A stretch of 64,000 nt of DNA from Arthrinium phaeospermum (GCA_006503535.1 QYRS01000007.1:2604001-2668000); one strand, 5' to 3'; positions 33,982 to 46,654 are shown, counted from the stretch's first letter. Notes: generated by a model from the letters alone, not told the origin. Numbers and translations: made by a program.

Positions 33982-35111
33982 TCAGACATTCACCTGCTTG
34001 GTCGGATCCGCACCTGTAGCCTTGTGATACGCAACTTTCCGCAGAATATCACGGGCTTCGTCGATCCTCTCCATAAAGCAGTAGTCCAGGGCCTCCTGGA
34101 CGAAGCCGTCCAGCCTGTCGAGCCAGGTGTCAGTACGACTGGCCGAACACTGATCGTTGGCCAGCCTGTCCCGATCGTCAGGCGTCAGGCAACCAAAGAC
34201 CTTGAGAAACTGCTCGTCCCACCCGAAGCAGTCCTTCTGTACCTCGCTGCCCAGCTGGTTGCCAGAGTCCATGATGGTCTCGTAGATCTGCAGCATGGTC
34301 TCCAGCGCGCTGTACTTGGACTCGAAGGAGAAGTGCGGCTGGGTCTCCCTCTCGATCGTGTCCAGCATCGTCTCAATCTCGCCCTGGACTTCCCCGGCAA
34401 TTTCGTACTGCTGGGAAGGACGCAGGCGCCGGTGTTTCTTGTTGATCAGATAGTCCTGCAATCAAGGGCGGGCTCTCAGGTTAGTTTTATGGACTGCTGG
34501 GCAAGGGGAGGCACCAATTGTAAGTGGGAAGGAAACCCATCTTACCGTTTCTCGGGCAAACTCCCTGTAGCTGCGCGTCGTTCGAGCCTCCTTTGATCTG
34601 AGCTCATGGCTCTTGTCCAGGACGCCCTGGGCCAGAGACGGAAGGATGTGGGCATACTGGACCAGGAGCTGCTTCGCCAGCGCTTCGGGCATCGATTCGA
34701 GATCGGCATCTAGCTGCTGCTGGCCCTCGGGCGACAATGCAGACCGGGATACTAATGACGGGGATGCAGGCGCAGGTGCAGGTGCAGGCGGGCGTACAGG
34801 CTGGGCGACCTGTGACGGCGGTAATGCAGGCTGGGCCCGCGGCGGCGGCAGTCCCGACTGCCGGGCCCCGATGGGCGGCGGCAGCGCAGGTTGTGCCGCA
34901 AATGGCGACAATGAAGGCGGGTCTCCCTCCACGATCCTGCAGGCTGGGACACTAATGGCGGCAATGCCGCCCTCGACAAGCCGGGCTGGGGCGCCCATGA
35001 CGGCGATGGCATTGGCAGCACGCCTGCAGCCGCGCGGGGAGGGAGATTGGACGGGCTCTCCGCCCGTGCTCGCTTCGCGGGCCTTTGATCGGCCAGCCAG
35101 TATGGATCCAT
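33982..35111 (-). CDS. conserved fungal protein with basic Pro-rich N-terminus, one apparent one-base deletion
   Basis: The N-terminal frame begins MDPYWLADQRPAKRARAESP, a nuclear-localisation-like start, and runs to about 34925. A one-base loss (probably in CCC at 34925-34927) then moves the reading to the frame SLSPFAAQPALPPPIGARQS and on. Exon 1 ends at 34546 (REFARET) and exon 2 (34455-33982) continues DYLINKKHRRLRPSQQYEIA. The C-terminal 200 residues (SFESKYSALETMLQIYETIM, GSEVQKDCFGW) resemble a family of uncharacterised fungal nuclear proteins, distantly like Cut8-type helical domains. Total about 375 residues. Using the second frame alone gives an alternative start at 35127, but its first 70 residues look non-native. 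Confidence 0.62.
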
Positions 35112-35625
35112 CGGGAAAGCGAAGCACTACGCTGTAAGGCGCAGAAGAGGAAATGGTTGTTGGACGCGTCTAAGATTGAAAGCGTGTACGCGTTGATTAC
35201 AGCTTCTTTTGTGGAGGCTGGTCTGGTGGCGTACCTACATTGGCGACCGTGCTTTACGGGCCATTCCGATCATTCAGGTACGTGCATCATCAACCCTGCA
35301 TCAACAACCTAGACAAGCCAGATAAACTCATCCACTAATTTCAAAGAGAAGGATACATACTATCGACATGGGCGCCTTTTTCTGTATTGGTAATCAGTTT
35401 GTTCATTTGTCAGTACGATTTGGTGCTATTCTTAGCAATAGTCAGGATTCACGCCAAGCGTCTAGGGAGATCGTAAAGCCTATGCGGCTCAACTGTCTGT
35501 CCGATTCTTGGCATATCTCGTATATAGGATGATGACATTACACAGTAAGAGGCCAGAGAAAGAACACAAAGCCTCTTGACATATATACACCTCATAACAT
35601 AACCCAAACATAAAACCTGAACAAC
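35112..35625. other. divergent intergenic region
   Basis: 514 bp between the basic nuclear-type protein (minus) and the RidA gene (plus); presumed promoters, with no distinctive motif. Confidence 0.4.
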
Positions 35626-36129
35626 ATGTCTCATCTCCAATACTTCACCTACCCCGAATACGGCGCCGTCCTCGGCAATCAATCCTACTACAGCCAAGCC
35701 GTCCGCATCGGTAACCGCATCGAATGCTCGGGACAGGGTAAGCCGACTCTCCCCTCCCCTCCAAACCCCGTCTCCTTCCTTAGCGATCGCCCATATTTCT
35801 CCTTACTAACAACCTTGACCAAAACCACAGGCGGGTGGGATCCCACCTCAGGCGAAATCTCCACGGACCTGTCCGTCGAGGTGGACCGGGCCTTCGCCAA
35901 CGTGGAGCTGGCGTTGCAGACGGCGGGCGGCAAGGGCTGGGCCCAGGTGTATAAGATCAACCTGTTCTACCTCGACCTCGACGAGGAAATGATGCAGGTG
36001 TGGCGGAAGACGGCGGAGAAGTGGTGCCCGAACCACAAACCCCTTTTGACGGCAACGGGGGCGGCTTCGCTCGCCATCCCTGGCATGCATGTTGAAATCG
36101 AGGTGGCTGCCGATCTGACGATGGGATAA
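35626..36129 (+). CDS. RidA/YjgF/L-PSP family protein
   Basis: Two exons (35626-35737, 35831-36129) join to 136 residues. The fold signature is clear: YSQAVRIGNRIECSGQGGWD, then VDRAFANVELALQTAGGKGW, VYKINLFYLDLDEEM and a C-terminal MHVEIEVAADL. The family removes reactive enamine/imine intermediates such as 2-aminoacrylate, or acts as a ribonuclease in some members. The Arg that contacts substrate in the RidA subgroup (usually near the IPRxxxE end) is not present: the equivalent segment reads PGMHVEIE. The protein therefore probably belongs to a divergent Rid subgroup. It is likely cytosolic. Confidence 0.88.
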   Translation: MSHLQYFTYPEYGAVLGNQSYYSQAVRIGNRIECSGQGKPTLPSPPNPVSFLSDRPYFSLLTTLTKTTGGWDPTSGEISTDLSVEVDRAFANVELALQTAGGKGWAQVYKINLFYLDLDEEMMQVWRKTAEKWCPNHKPLLTATGAASLAIPGMHVEIEVAADLTMG

Positions 36130-36424
36130 GAAGGGGGGTTACGCATAACATGGCAATATATGTAAAGAAGTCTAACTATCAAGTAGCTATTAAAATTGGT
36201 CTTGTCTTTTACGGGTACCTCTTGCCAATGCTGTTGCGTGTTCTGCGTATTCCCATATCATTGAATATCTTGACGAAATCGTGAAACTAATAAGAGTTTA
36301 TGTGAACATGCGGAAGAAGCAAGACAAAACCATGATCAGTAGGCTCCTTGGCCTCCACCAACATGAATTCCAAAACCCCCAATCCCTCCCACTTGATATC
36401 GAGGTGGCGGAAAACAACACGATC

Positions 36425-38019
36425 TCAGTCCAGCTCCCGGACTTGATCCGCGTCCTCCCAGTCATCCGGCACGTCGATCTCGAGCTTCAGCATAAGCTCG
36501 AGCCTCTCCTCCGACAGCTTCTTGCGCATCATAAACTCGACCAGCGGGTCCAGCGGCGGGTCCAGCGACAGCAGCAGCTCCAACATCTCCGTGTGCTCGA
36601 GCCGCAGGGCGTTCCAGACCGGCCGGGCGTCGTCGGTGGGCCGGGCGCCCCAGGCCAGGAGCTTGCGGACGAGGGCCAGGCTCCCACCCGCGGCCGCCTG
36701 GGCCAGCGGCGTCGTGGACTTCCACTCGTGCTTTTTTGTTTTTCTGTAGGGCGAAACGAGGTTGGTTTCGGCGCCTGCTTCCAGTAATATGTCCACGACG
36801 GCCTCGTGGCCGTGCCGGCAGGCCTGGCAGAGCGGATAGGGTATGCCGGGGAAGTCGGGGTTCACAGCAGCGCCCCGGTCGAGCAGGTACCGCACGATCT
36901 CCACGTTGCCGTACCGGCTGTACGTACACAGCAGTGCCGTACATGTTTTCGGCGTAACCTCCCCGACTCGGGCAAAGAGGCACCCAAGTATCCCCGGGTT
37001 CGCAGCGTAGGCCTGCGCGTAGGTCCAACCCGCGTCCAGAGTGTCCTTGACATCTACCGTAGACCAGGGTACATGGCCAAAAGTACCGCCATTGGCGACG
37101 GTGCGGGCGAAATGCGAGGCAGACGCGGCATCCCGCGAGTCGGAGGGAATGTCGTGGACGGCCAGCTCCAGCATGTCCACGCGACCACTGTTGACTGCTC
37201 CCCATACCGCGCTCGGGACTTCTCGTCCTTTCCAAGCCCAGTTCTTGGAGTAGATTTTCGCGGCGTTGAGCGTTTCCAGGTCGGGCACTCGCTCTTGCAA
37301 GAGCCGCAAAATGGCGCCATGGCCAGCCAGGGCCGCCAGCTGCATGGGAGACGCGAACATGTGAGAATGACAGAAGGGAGGTACGCCCTCGTCGAGCAGT
37401 CGCCGGACGAGCGGTTCCTGGCCGAGGTAGGCAGACACGCACAACAAGTCGAGGCGCGGGTGGCAGCAATAGGGCTGGCTGATGTGTCCCCCCTCCTCGC
37501 GCTCCCACGGAGGCGTCTTGTCCCATAAGCGCGAATTCCAATAATGGGCCGGCACGGGTAGCTTCTGCGCCCTATACAGGCCAAGCCAGCACACGGCATC
37601 AGTGGTGTCCACGAAATCAGCGCCCGTCTCGAGGCAATAGCTCTTCACTGCGCTATGGACCGCGCGGTAACAGTTCTGCCCTCTGGCTTGCGTCGCATGG
37701 CGGACTTGAAGCACAAAGTGGTCATGCCACAGCTTCTCGGCGCCATGGTAGTTACAGATTGGCCACCTTGTCGGGATGGCATTGGGGTCCTTGACGCCAT
37801 CGAGTAGCTGCGTTTCCAAGAGGGCGGGCCCGACAGCAATTGAGAACAATTCTGGCACAGCCTCACGTCAGAATCAGAGGTATGGTGTTCAATAAGAAAT
37901 AGATTCGACAAACTGCAGACAAGCCTCAATCGCAGCCCTCTCGCGACTCCTCTTACGTAAATTGCATGCACAAGGATCAGGTGGATCAGCTCGGGGGGAA
38001 GGCTTTGGATTGAAGTCAT
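36425..38019 (-). CDS. F-box-like ankyrin-repeat protein
   Basis: Two exons (38019-37914, 37851-36425) join through TGC A|AA to 510 residues. The N-terminal MTSIQSLPPELIHLILVHAI is the F-box-like helix typical of fungal ankyrin proteins. Ankyrin units are readable as LDLLCVSAYLGQEPLVRRLL, MQLAALAGHGAILRLLQER, GNVEIVRYLLDRGAAVNPDF, GHEAVVDILLEAGAETNLV and PLAQAAAGGSLALVRKLLAW. The middle block (about residues 215-330) has degenerate repeats. The architecture suggests a ubiquitin-ligase adaptor or scaffold. Such genes are numerous and variable in ascomycetes, often linked to self/non-self recognition; no partner is evident here. Confidence 0.85.
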
Positions 38020-38706
38020 GATTCCAGTGTCAACGCCTCGGCAAGCCGCCTTCTATCTGCAAGCGGTCAGAGTCAATCATGGAAGGGTGTCTGTCGGCTG
38101 TGTGAGAACCTTGGAAGTGGTCTGAAAAAGAGGCAGAGTAAATAGCGCCAAGCCGAATCAGATAAGTGCTCCAAGGATGAACACATGGTGATCCTTATAA
38201 CGTGACGGGGGAGAAGTCGTACTGAATTGTCGAATTGATGCACTGAATTGAGTTCCGCTGAAGCAGAATGACCGGGTTGACGCCTGAGCGAATTACAGGG
38301 AGTTGAACACTCGTGGTTTGGAGGGGCCGCCCGCTGAAAATAGACCGCCAAGCGCTATCGGGAGCACATCCCAGCGCGCTCAGCCACCGGTAGTTCCTCC
38401 ACAGAGCCTAGCTGTCAACCTGTGCCGCAACGACACAGGATAGTAAGCACTAACTACCACATGCTGCGTAAACTCATGCAAAGAATCGAGAAATTATTCT
38501 CTATTTATTAATAATGACCGCTCATTCCCTCATTCATGATTTCTTTTTCTCAGTTCATGGCTTGATTGGACGGTTACAGCTTGCGAGGTGCCGGTGGCGA
38601 AACGTTCGCTACTGTAGAACCCCTTACATCTTACTTACATACTCTCACACGCATACCCACACGGAGACGGTCACTCATCCACTTATACCAAAGGACCATC
38701 AGCATC
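38020..38706. other. divergent intergenic region
   Basis: 687 bp between the ankyrin gene (minus) and the membrane-protein gene (plus). Presumed promoters. The last 60 bp before the ATG contain CA-rich runs (cacacg, cacacgg). Confidence 0.4.
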
Positions 38707-39626
38707 ATGTCCGGCCAACACCACTACACAGCCGCCAACCCCGGCCAACAACACGAATTCCCCCAAAAGCCCTCCCCAAGCACGGGCCGGCTTCCACCAT
38801 CGCAGCCGACCCCTCTTCTGCGCTGGCTGACGGGCGTAAGCGCGCTGCTGGGCCTCGTCTCGCTCGTGGCCCTCGCCTTCAAGTGCCTGTCCAGCATCAG
38901 CTGGAACGACTTCGACGCCGCGCCGACCGTGGAGCTGATGCCGGCCGGTGGCAAGGGGGAGGGCGACGCCCTGTTCCTGTTCCCCCTGGACCTCGATCGC
39001 TACGACAACTACGGCGGCCCCCTCACCTGGGCCGCCATCGTCCTCGGCCTGACCCTGGCGCCCGTGACGGCGTACTGCTCGTGGCGGGTGGGCAAGACGG
39101 GTCCATACTACGTACGTTTTCTTTTTGTTCTTCATCCCGCCGCTCGGGCTACTTCTACCCCTCCTTTCAACGCCCCGCTGACCGAACAACAGTACGAAAA
39201 GCCCACCCGCCTCTTCACCTACGCCCTGTACCACCTCTACTGGCTCTTCCCCCTCGCCGTCTTCGCCCTCCTGACGGCGGCGCACGCGCGGTCGGCCCAC
39301 ATGGCCACCGCGCGGATCACGCGGGCCGCGACCACGTACGGCGAGTACGCGCCCGCGGGCGTCTTCGACCGCGAGACGCTGGCGTGCGAAGCCAGCCGGC
39401 TCGCGCGCAGCATGGGCGGCGGCGCCGGGGGACCGCCGCGGCCGTGGAGCAGCTGGGCCGGGTGTGCGTCGGCGAGGAGGGGGCCCGGTGGCTGCTGGTG
39501 GGTATTGCCGTGGTGACGGCGGGGCTGGCGCTCGTCCTCGAGCTCGACCGCCGCGGGGGCCGGCGGTTCATTGCGGCGGCTGAGACGGGTCGGGGTCCTG
39601 TGGATGCCCGGGGTGGTTTTGTTTAA
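38707..39626 (+). CDS. hypothetical four-helix membrane protein, one apparent one-base deletion
   Basis: Exon 1 (38707-39111) ends PYY, an 81-nt intron with gctgacc branch point ends in CAACAG, and exon 2 continues YEKPTRLFTYALYHLYWLFP. Hydrophobic helices lie at about residues 40-60, 108-128, 145-165 and near the C-terminus. In the first frame the C-terminus becomes a Trp/Gly/Pro-rich run. Adding one G to GGGGG at 39427-39431 gives TAAAVEQLGRVCVGEEGARW, then LLVGIAVVTAGLALVLEL, a natural helix pair ending at 39626. I therefore read it as one protein of about 280 residues with a deletion error. No family is recognised. Confidence 0.6.
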
Positions 39627-39888
39627 TTGCTTGATTGCGTTTCTCTGTTGGATCAAAGTAATGCTAGAATTCAATTCGTACTCCTAACGTCATTATGTTA
39701 ACAGCCTGGAGGAATTCAATGCCATTGAAACCTCCTTTTACATATCAGGCCCAATTTGCAAATCGTTACTCCTTATCCCTAATGGCTCAGAGCACGCTTC
39801 CCCTAAACCAATCGTCAGCCAACCGGCCTCAAGAGTAATTACGTCCCCCTATGCGGCTGTCACTCACATTTTCCCTTATATGACTGAC

Positions 39889-41016
39889 TTACTTCTTGGC
39901 GTCCTCCTGCTGCCCCTTCATGATCCAAGCGCGGGCCTCGGCCGCGAGCTTCTCCTCCTCCTCCTTGGTCTTGGGCCGCTTCTCCTCCTCGGTAGCGGGC
40001 GGCACGTCGGCGCCCTGCTCGAACGCGGGGCGGGCACGCAGCTTCTCCACCCACGCCTTGAGGGCGGGGAACTCGTCCAGGTCGATGCCGGCCCATGCTA
40101 TTGCACTTGTCAGTAATTGCGATAAAGGGGGAGAGGTCATTCCCGGGGCAGCAAAGACGTACAACCGGCTTTGACCCAGCCCCAGCACGAAATGTCGGCA
40201 ATGGTGCAGCGGTCGCCGACCAGGTAGCCCGACGGCGACTTGGCCAGATGCGTGTCCATGACGCGGTACAGGCGGCGCGTCTCGTTCTGGTAGCGGTCGA
40301 TGCCGTACTGAATCTTCTCCGGGGCGTAACCTTGATGCGCTCGTGTTAGTTGAGGTCCACCGTACCGATAAAAGGGGGGTCACGTACGGAAGAAGTGGTT
40401 CGCCTGTCCCTGCATGGGTCCCAGGCCACCCATCTGCCACATTAACTACATCACGGAGTGTCAGTAACATGTCCTCGATAATGAGATCCGATCGGGTTGA
40501 GAATGAACATACCCAGCTGTTGATGTCATAGTACTCCCGGGTGCCCCGAGGGTACGAGATCTTGTGTTCGGTGTCATAGCGGTCTGCGAGGTACTGCAGA
40601 ATGGAGCCGCTCTCGAAGATGTGGATGGGCTTGCCGTCCTCAAATTTGTCCTTTGCAGAGATGTCAGTATCTCGAACCGAAGAGCAACCGGACCGAGGGC
40701 TTTGGACTTACGGAGATGGCGGGGATGCGGCCGTTGGGGTTGATCTCGAGGAACCAGGGCTCCTAAATTGCGATGCATGAGTTTCTGTACTGACCAGCAA
40801 TGACAAGGCGGCTGTGAGGGCATCTACCTTCTGCTCGTTCTTCGCGAAGCTGATGGGGTGGAGCTGCTCGCATGGTATTAGTCTCAGCGTCCGAAAGGGT
40901 CGGGTTCAGAAACGGGTGCGGACCTTATACTCGAGTCCCAGCTCGGCCAAGGCGATGGAGGCCTTGATGCCGTTGGGAGTGCGGGTGGTATACAGGGTGA
41001 TCTCAGAGGGCGCCAT
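39889..41016 (-). CDS. glutathione S-transferase, Ure2p-like
   Basis: About seven short exons. In order the protein reads MAPSEITLYTTRTPNGIKAS, LHPISFAKNEQK, EPWFLEINPNGRIPAIS, a segment with ESGSILQYLADRYD, LMWQMGGLGPMQGQANHFFR, a C-terminal helical domain (GYLVGDRCTIADISCWGWVK) and WAGIDLDEFPALKAWVEKLR. This gives about 248 residues. NPNGRIPAI with ESGSILQYL is the glutathione site of the Ure2p/YfcG class. The N-cap of the D-box (TIADIS) is present. The catalytic residue is likely Thr or Asn near TTRTPNG, as in this class. The C-terminal 30 residues are Lys/Glu-rich. It probably detoxifies electrophiles or peroxides in the cytosol. Confidence 0.88.
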
Positions 41017-42007
41017 GTTAGCGGTAGCGGGCGTAGCTGCGGAGCTGTTAGCAAAACCGCCGGGCCAAGCTTGGAGGGCCCCGACTAAGTACGAACCAAG
41101 AAGACGGTATTGGTTTTTTATGGATGCGAGCTGATGGTTATAGAGTCACTTGATTCAGTTTGAAGTGAAGTCGAAGTTGGAAATAATCAGTAAATGTCTG
41201 AAGCCGAGATCAGAGTTACCTTTTATATATTTAAAACTGTCCATTCCCCAGTTGTAAGCAATGCATCATCGTGCCGGGCCAGAAATCCCCCGCTTTTGCT
41301 TCGATCTGGATTGCTTGATTACAAACCGAGCTTAGTGGAAACAGGCCCCGTCCCATCTACCACAGTAACACCAAACTTGAGATTACAGATTTGGTGGAAA
41401 CCTTCCATCCCGAAAGCGCGACCATGGATTTGTCAACTAGATACATCTGCCCAGTGATGATGCATGTGCTTGCCGTGCCTCTGTGGGCGCTACAGCACAT
41501 GCAGCTGTAGTAATAGTGCCTACCGATGGCGTGACCAATATCACCCACAGCAATTGATAGATGTAACCCTTCTTTCGCATTGCCTATCTGTCGTCTTTAG
41601 GCAGACCGTCGAATTCCGTCAGCATCTGGCAGTGACATGATCACGAAAAATGTGCAGAGTCGTATTCTGACAACTCCTACTCGAGCCCGCAAGAAGCCGG
41701 TGCAGCAGACATATCGAGCAATATCACCAACACCTGAGGGAGACGGACACATCGACGGAGAAAAGATCTATACACTAGTACACTGACGCGAGGGGTGCGC
41801 CTTTATTGGTGACCACCCATGCCGACATGTCCCCGGTTCTTGTGTCCTCCGATCCGTCGACCGTAGCCAAGACGGATCTCGCGGGCCTCAGCCAGATTTC
41901 TTCAGTCCGCGTCCCAGCATCTTGATGATGTCATATGCTCTACCATCCGAGGAGCCCCATGGAGATGTCGAAGGTATGGTGCGTTTTAATATACAGGTCG
42001 GATAAGT
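41017..42007. other. intergenic, nothing recognised
   Basis: About 1 kb holding the GST promoter and the 3' flank of the ACP gene. Short open frames show no motif. Confidence 0.45.
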
Positions 42008-42642
42008 TTAGTTGGCATCGGGTTGGCTGATGATACTCAACGGCCTTGTCCACTGTTGGTGGGGTGATATCATATTAGCCACTGCATGTCCGGAAACCAT
42101 GTGCCGTGAGCAAGTAGATGGGACTTACCGCTGTGGATGGCATCGGCCTCCTTGTCGGGAATCTCGATGCTGAACTCCTCCTCTATCGCCATAACGACCT
42201 CAACGGTATCCAAGCTATCGAGACCGAGGTCGTTGGAGAAGTGAGCAGTAGGCTTGATCTGTACGCCATCATGTCAGTTCGGCAATTCCTTGAAGTAAAA
42301 ATGCAGGTGTCCAATTGGGTCCGGCAAATAGGCGAAAATGCCCTCGTCCCGCTCCAGCCTTCCAGTGTCCCAATTGTCCGACCCAAGTGATATGTCGTAG
42401 GTGGCACGTACGTTGCTGGGGTCGTTGACCTTGTCGAAGCCCGACAGGATGCCCATGATGCGGCCCTCGACCTCCCCTTCTTCAGGCCGGCGGCGGCAGA
42501 GTACATGCGCACCGTCTTGAAGGCGCGACCCGCGACGTGGGGCAGCGGCGAAGACTCTGGAGACGGGAGCAGCGCGGGCGACGGGGCGCGCAGCAGCCCG
42601 GGTGGCCACGGCGGCGGTGCGGATCAGAGCAGTGCGGAACAT
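42008..42642 (-). CDS. acpM: mitochondrial acyl carrier protein (complex I associated), with apparent frameshifts
   Basis: Exon 1 (42642-42412) starts [20 protein letters not shown], a typical mitochondrial presequence. Exon 2 (42258-42129) holds the core [20 protein letters not shown] with the Ser that carries 4'-phosphopantetheine. Exon 3 (42052-42008) gives VDKAVEY and a C-terminus that fits the family only after an indel near 42029-42035 (SQPDAN then stop). Between presequence and domain the frame is lost at GGGG 42539-42542 and regained at CCCC 42474-42477. The intervening native frame reads [11 protein letters not shown]. The protein serves mitochondrial fatty-acid synthesis and is a complex I subunit. 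The 23 kDa complex I gene is its upstream neighbour on the same strand. Confidence 0.85.
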
Positions 42643-44120
<1,478 letters not shown>

Positions 44121-44861
44121 GGCCGCCGTGGTGGGGTCGATCTCGTGAGCCCTTGCATGATTGCGCCGATTCGCAATGGCAATGGGGGTGGGCGATTGAG
44201 GAGGGGTGGAGGGGAGAGGTGTCGTCGTCGGTCCTGCGTGGAAATTTGGGCAGTCAATTGGCAAATCCAAGGAGCTTTGAGGTCATGATGGCTTTCGGGT
44301 CTTCGGGAGTGGACCACCGATTACAAAAGAGCCACTGTGAGTGGCCGGAGCTCCAGTGGTGGGGTGCTTTCGCTTTGGCGTGGCTGACAATTGTGGCTGC
44401 AGTTATCCATCACCTTAGTTAGTGTTACAGGCTCCAGTCCTGTCATTGCTGTATTTTTAATATGCCAATCAAGATCAGCACGAACTCGATGGATTAGCCA
44501 TTCAAGCACATTCATGTTAATTCACCCTTGATACCTATTTCTCTCATTGAGGAAATACTTCCTCTACTTACACGTTCAGCTTCTCGTGCAGAGCTGCTTG
44601 TACGTGAATATAACTATGATAGACATCACTCACTTGACTTAAGGCTATGGTTACATCCATAGCCGGTGGCAGGCATCCCGACCAATCGAAGAGGGACTTT
44701 CGCGTACTCGAAAATTCTTCATAGCCGTCTCTGCATGACAGGAACGCCTTCCCCGCGCTTTCTCATCATAGTCTCTGCGAACTCCCGTATGCTCATCATT
44801 TCAGCATATTGGCCGCGAGTCCATGGATTCGTGCCGCGCCACTTGAAACCCGATCTTTAAC
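44121..44861. other. intergenic, nothing recognised
   Basis: About 740 bp upstream of the 23 kDa subunit gene. Presumed promoter; no RNA gene or repeat recognised. Confidence 0.4.
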
Positions 44862-46232
44862 CGGTCAGGTGATTGGACTTTCAGACCTCCAGAGGAACAG
44901 GCCATCAGGAATCTAAAAATCGCAATAGCTACACATACCCAGGGCCGGGGCTTCAGCTTCGATATCCAAGATGCAACCGAGTCATCCTTCTCGCCTTACA
45001 TCGAGCAAAGCAAATGCGGGTTGCAAAGTCAAGACAAACCTGGTCCGTCACTGGAGATGTTCTTCATCTCAAAGAATCTACAGCACGATTCAACGTAACC
45101 CAGATTGAGTTTCGGAACTGATAGAGTTCATCGGGCTTAACCCTGTCCTAGTTGCGTTCGCACATTCTGGCACAACCTGCTTCCACTACACTACCGGCGA
45201 AAACGGATGCCATAGCTTCTATTTCCACTACACTACCGGCGAAAACGGATGCCATAGCTTCTATTTCAAGGGCATGGGCTACACATTGGCGTGGACATTT
45301 GACACGAGAACTATGAAAACAAGAGCGCTGCTTAACCAGAACATGACGCGTATGGGAAGCAAACGACAAGTTTCATTCGTGGTGGCGCTTTCGATATTCC
45401 AGGGTTTTCAGAGCATCACCTCTACCACCCACTGTCACTAGCTCTGCTGATCTTGATCGATATTCTCTTCCAATGTCAACATAACTACCTTCGGGATGGA
45501 GCTAGCTGCCTGATATCGAGGCAATGACCGGATTCGCACGTTCCTTCACGCCGATAGATGCCACACCACCCAGCTACGATGACCTGTACAAAGCAGCCAT
45601 GCAAGTCACCCGTATTCAAGCTTCCTGTTCAAGCCTGAACAGGTCCTTATACATTGCAGGATGTGTTGTAGAGGTATTCGACCCCCAACACGAGAGCCAG
45701 TTCGCACTATTCAACACTCAACCCACCATGTGCTGAGGATGTCATGGATCGACATCGCAGTGTCGCCACATCATTGCGTCAAGGAGCACGAGTCATCAAG
45801 AGTGAATTGGATTACTCGTAATTCAGTTCCCAGCAACGGCTGGTCCGGGCAAAAGCCCAAAGTGACATGTCGTAGGTAACGATAAATTGCCGAAATGAGC
45901 ATGAAAGTAACTTTGGTCTAGATACCCATGGCAATCAGTCAGTCTGCCCAGGAGATGGCACGCGACAACCGGAGAGACACCGTTGCGATGAAGGGTATAG
46001 GATATTTGACCTTGCTATTCCTGCCTGGCACATTCTTCTCCACGCTGTTTTCGATGCCGTCTCTAGGCGGCCCAGGGCTTGTCTCGGAGCAGTTCTGGTG
46101 TTCTGGATTTGCACTATCCCAACCACCATCATCGTGTGGGCAGTCTTCGATTGGTGCACCAACCGCTACTTACGAGCTTTCCTAGCGCATGCAAAATTTT
46201 GGAGAAGAGATACGGACAACCACAGCCCCTGA
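44862..46232 (+). pseudogene. decayed CorA-like Mg2+ transporter gene
   Basis: Coding remnants run 5' to 3' through several frames: PPEEQAIRNLKIAIATHTQG, IEQSKCGLQSQDKPGPSLEM with FFISKNLQHD, ELIEFIGLNPVLVAFAHSG, FKGMGYTLAWTFDTRT, HHLYHPLSLALLILIDI, MTGFARSFTPID, VATSLRQGARVIKSELDY, and the membrane end RRDTVAMKGIGYLTLLFLPG followed by VFWICTIPTTIIVWAVFDW. The last part matches the two C-terminal helices of fungal CorA-like proteins. The gene is broken by stops (TAA after DST near 45096 and after ELDYS near 45814), several frameshifts and a 42-bp tandem duplication at 45181-45264. The exact 5' end is unknown. Substitution-type stops make real decay likelier than assembly error alone. Confidence 0.72.
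45181..45264 (+). repeat. 42-bp perfect tandem duplication
   Basis: Units 45181-45222 and 45223-45264 are identical and in frame, each encoding a 14-residue segment (FHYTTGENGCHSFY) of the CorA-like remnant. Confidence 0.95.
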
Positions 46233-46584
46233 AGACGATTCTGTCTCGTCGGCCAGTGCTTCCTTTCTTCTGTCTTCATTTTGGTGAGTAACCTCCACAG
46301 CTACTTCTCAGTCCCTTTCGGAATAGATGTACCAATGACTCATGTTCTTATCACTCATGCTTTCGAAGGTGTTTGCGGCGCAGTATGTTGGCGAAAGGCT
46401 GAGTGGGAGACAGATAGGGGTTATGAAGAGAAATAGGGGTAGCTAACGACAGCTACCACATAGCAAGACTGGACAACAAAGTTGAAGGATTTTGCTGCTA
46501 TTACCACCTTGAATGAAACCAGGACATGTAATAAACAGAACAGAATATCTTATTTGGAAGGGAAATATCCAAAAACAAACAGAC

Positions 46585-46654
46585 ACACTAACCGCGATTC
46601 GAACACGAGCTCGATCGATAGTCACGATAGGATCTACCACCGAAGCACTAATGC
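46585..46654 (-). other. tRNA-like sequence, probably degenerate
   Basis: On the minus strand, 70 nt open with GCATTAG and close with TTAGTGT, which can form a 7-bp acceptor stem with GU pairs. TCGTG-TTCGAAT-CGCGG forms a T arm. GGTGGTAGATC resembles a D arm, but its stem does not pair. The anticodon arm has only four pairs and lacks U33. It looks like a dead or chance tRNA relative. Confidence 0.25.
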
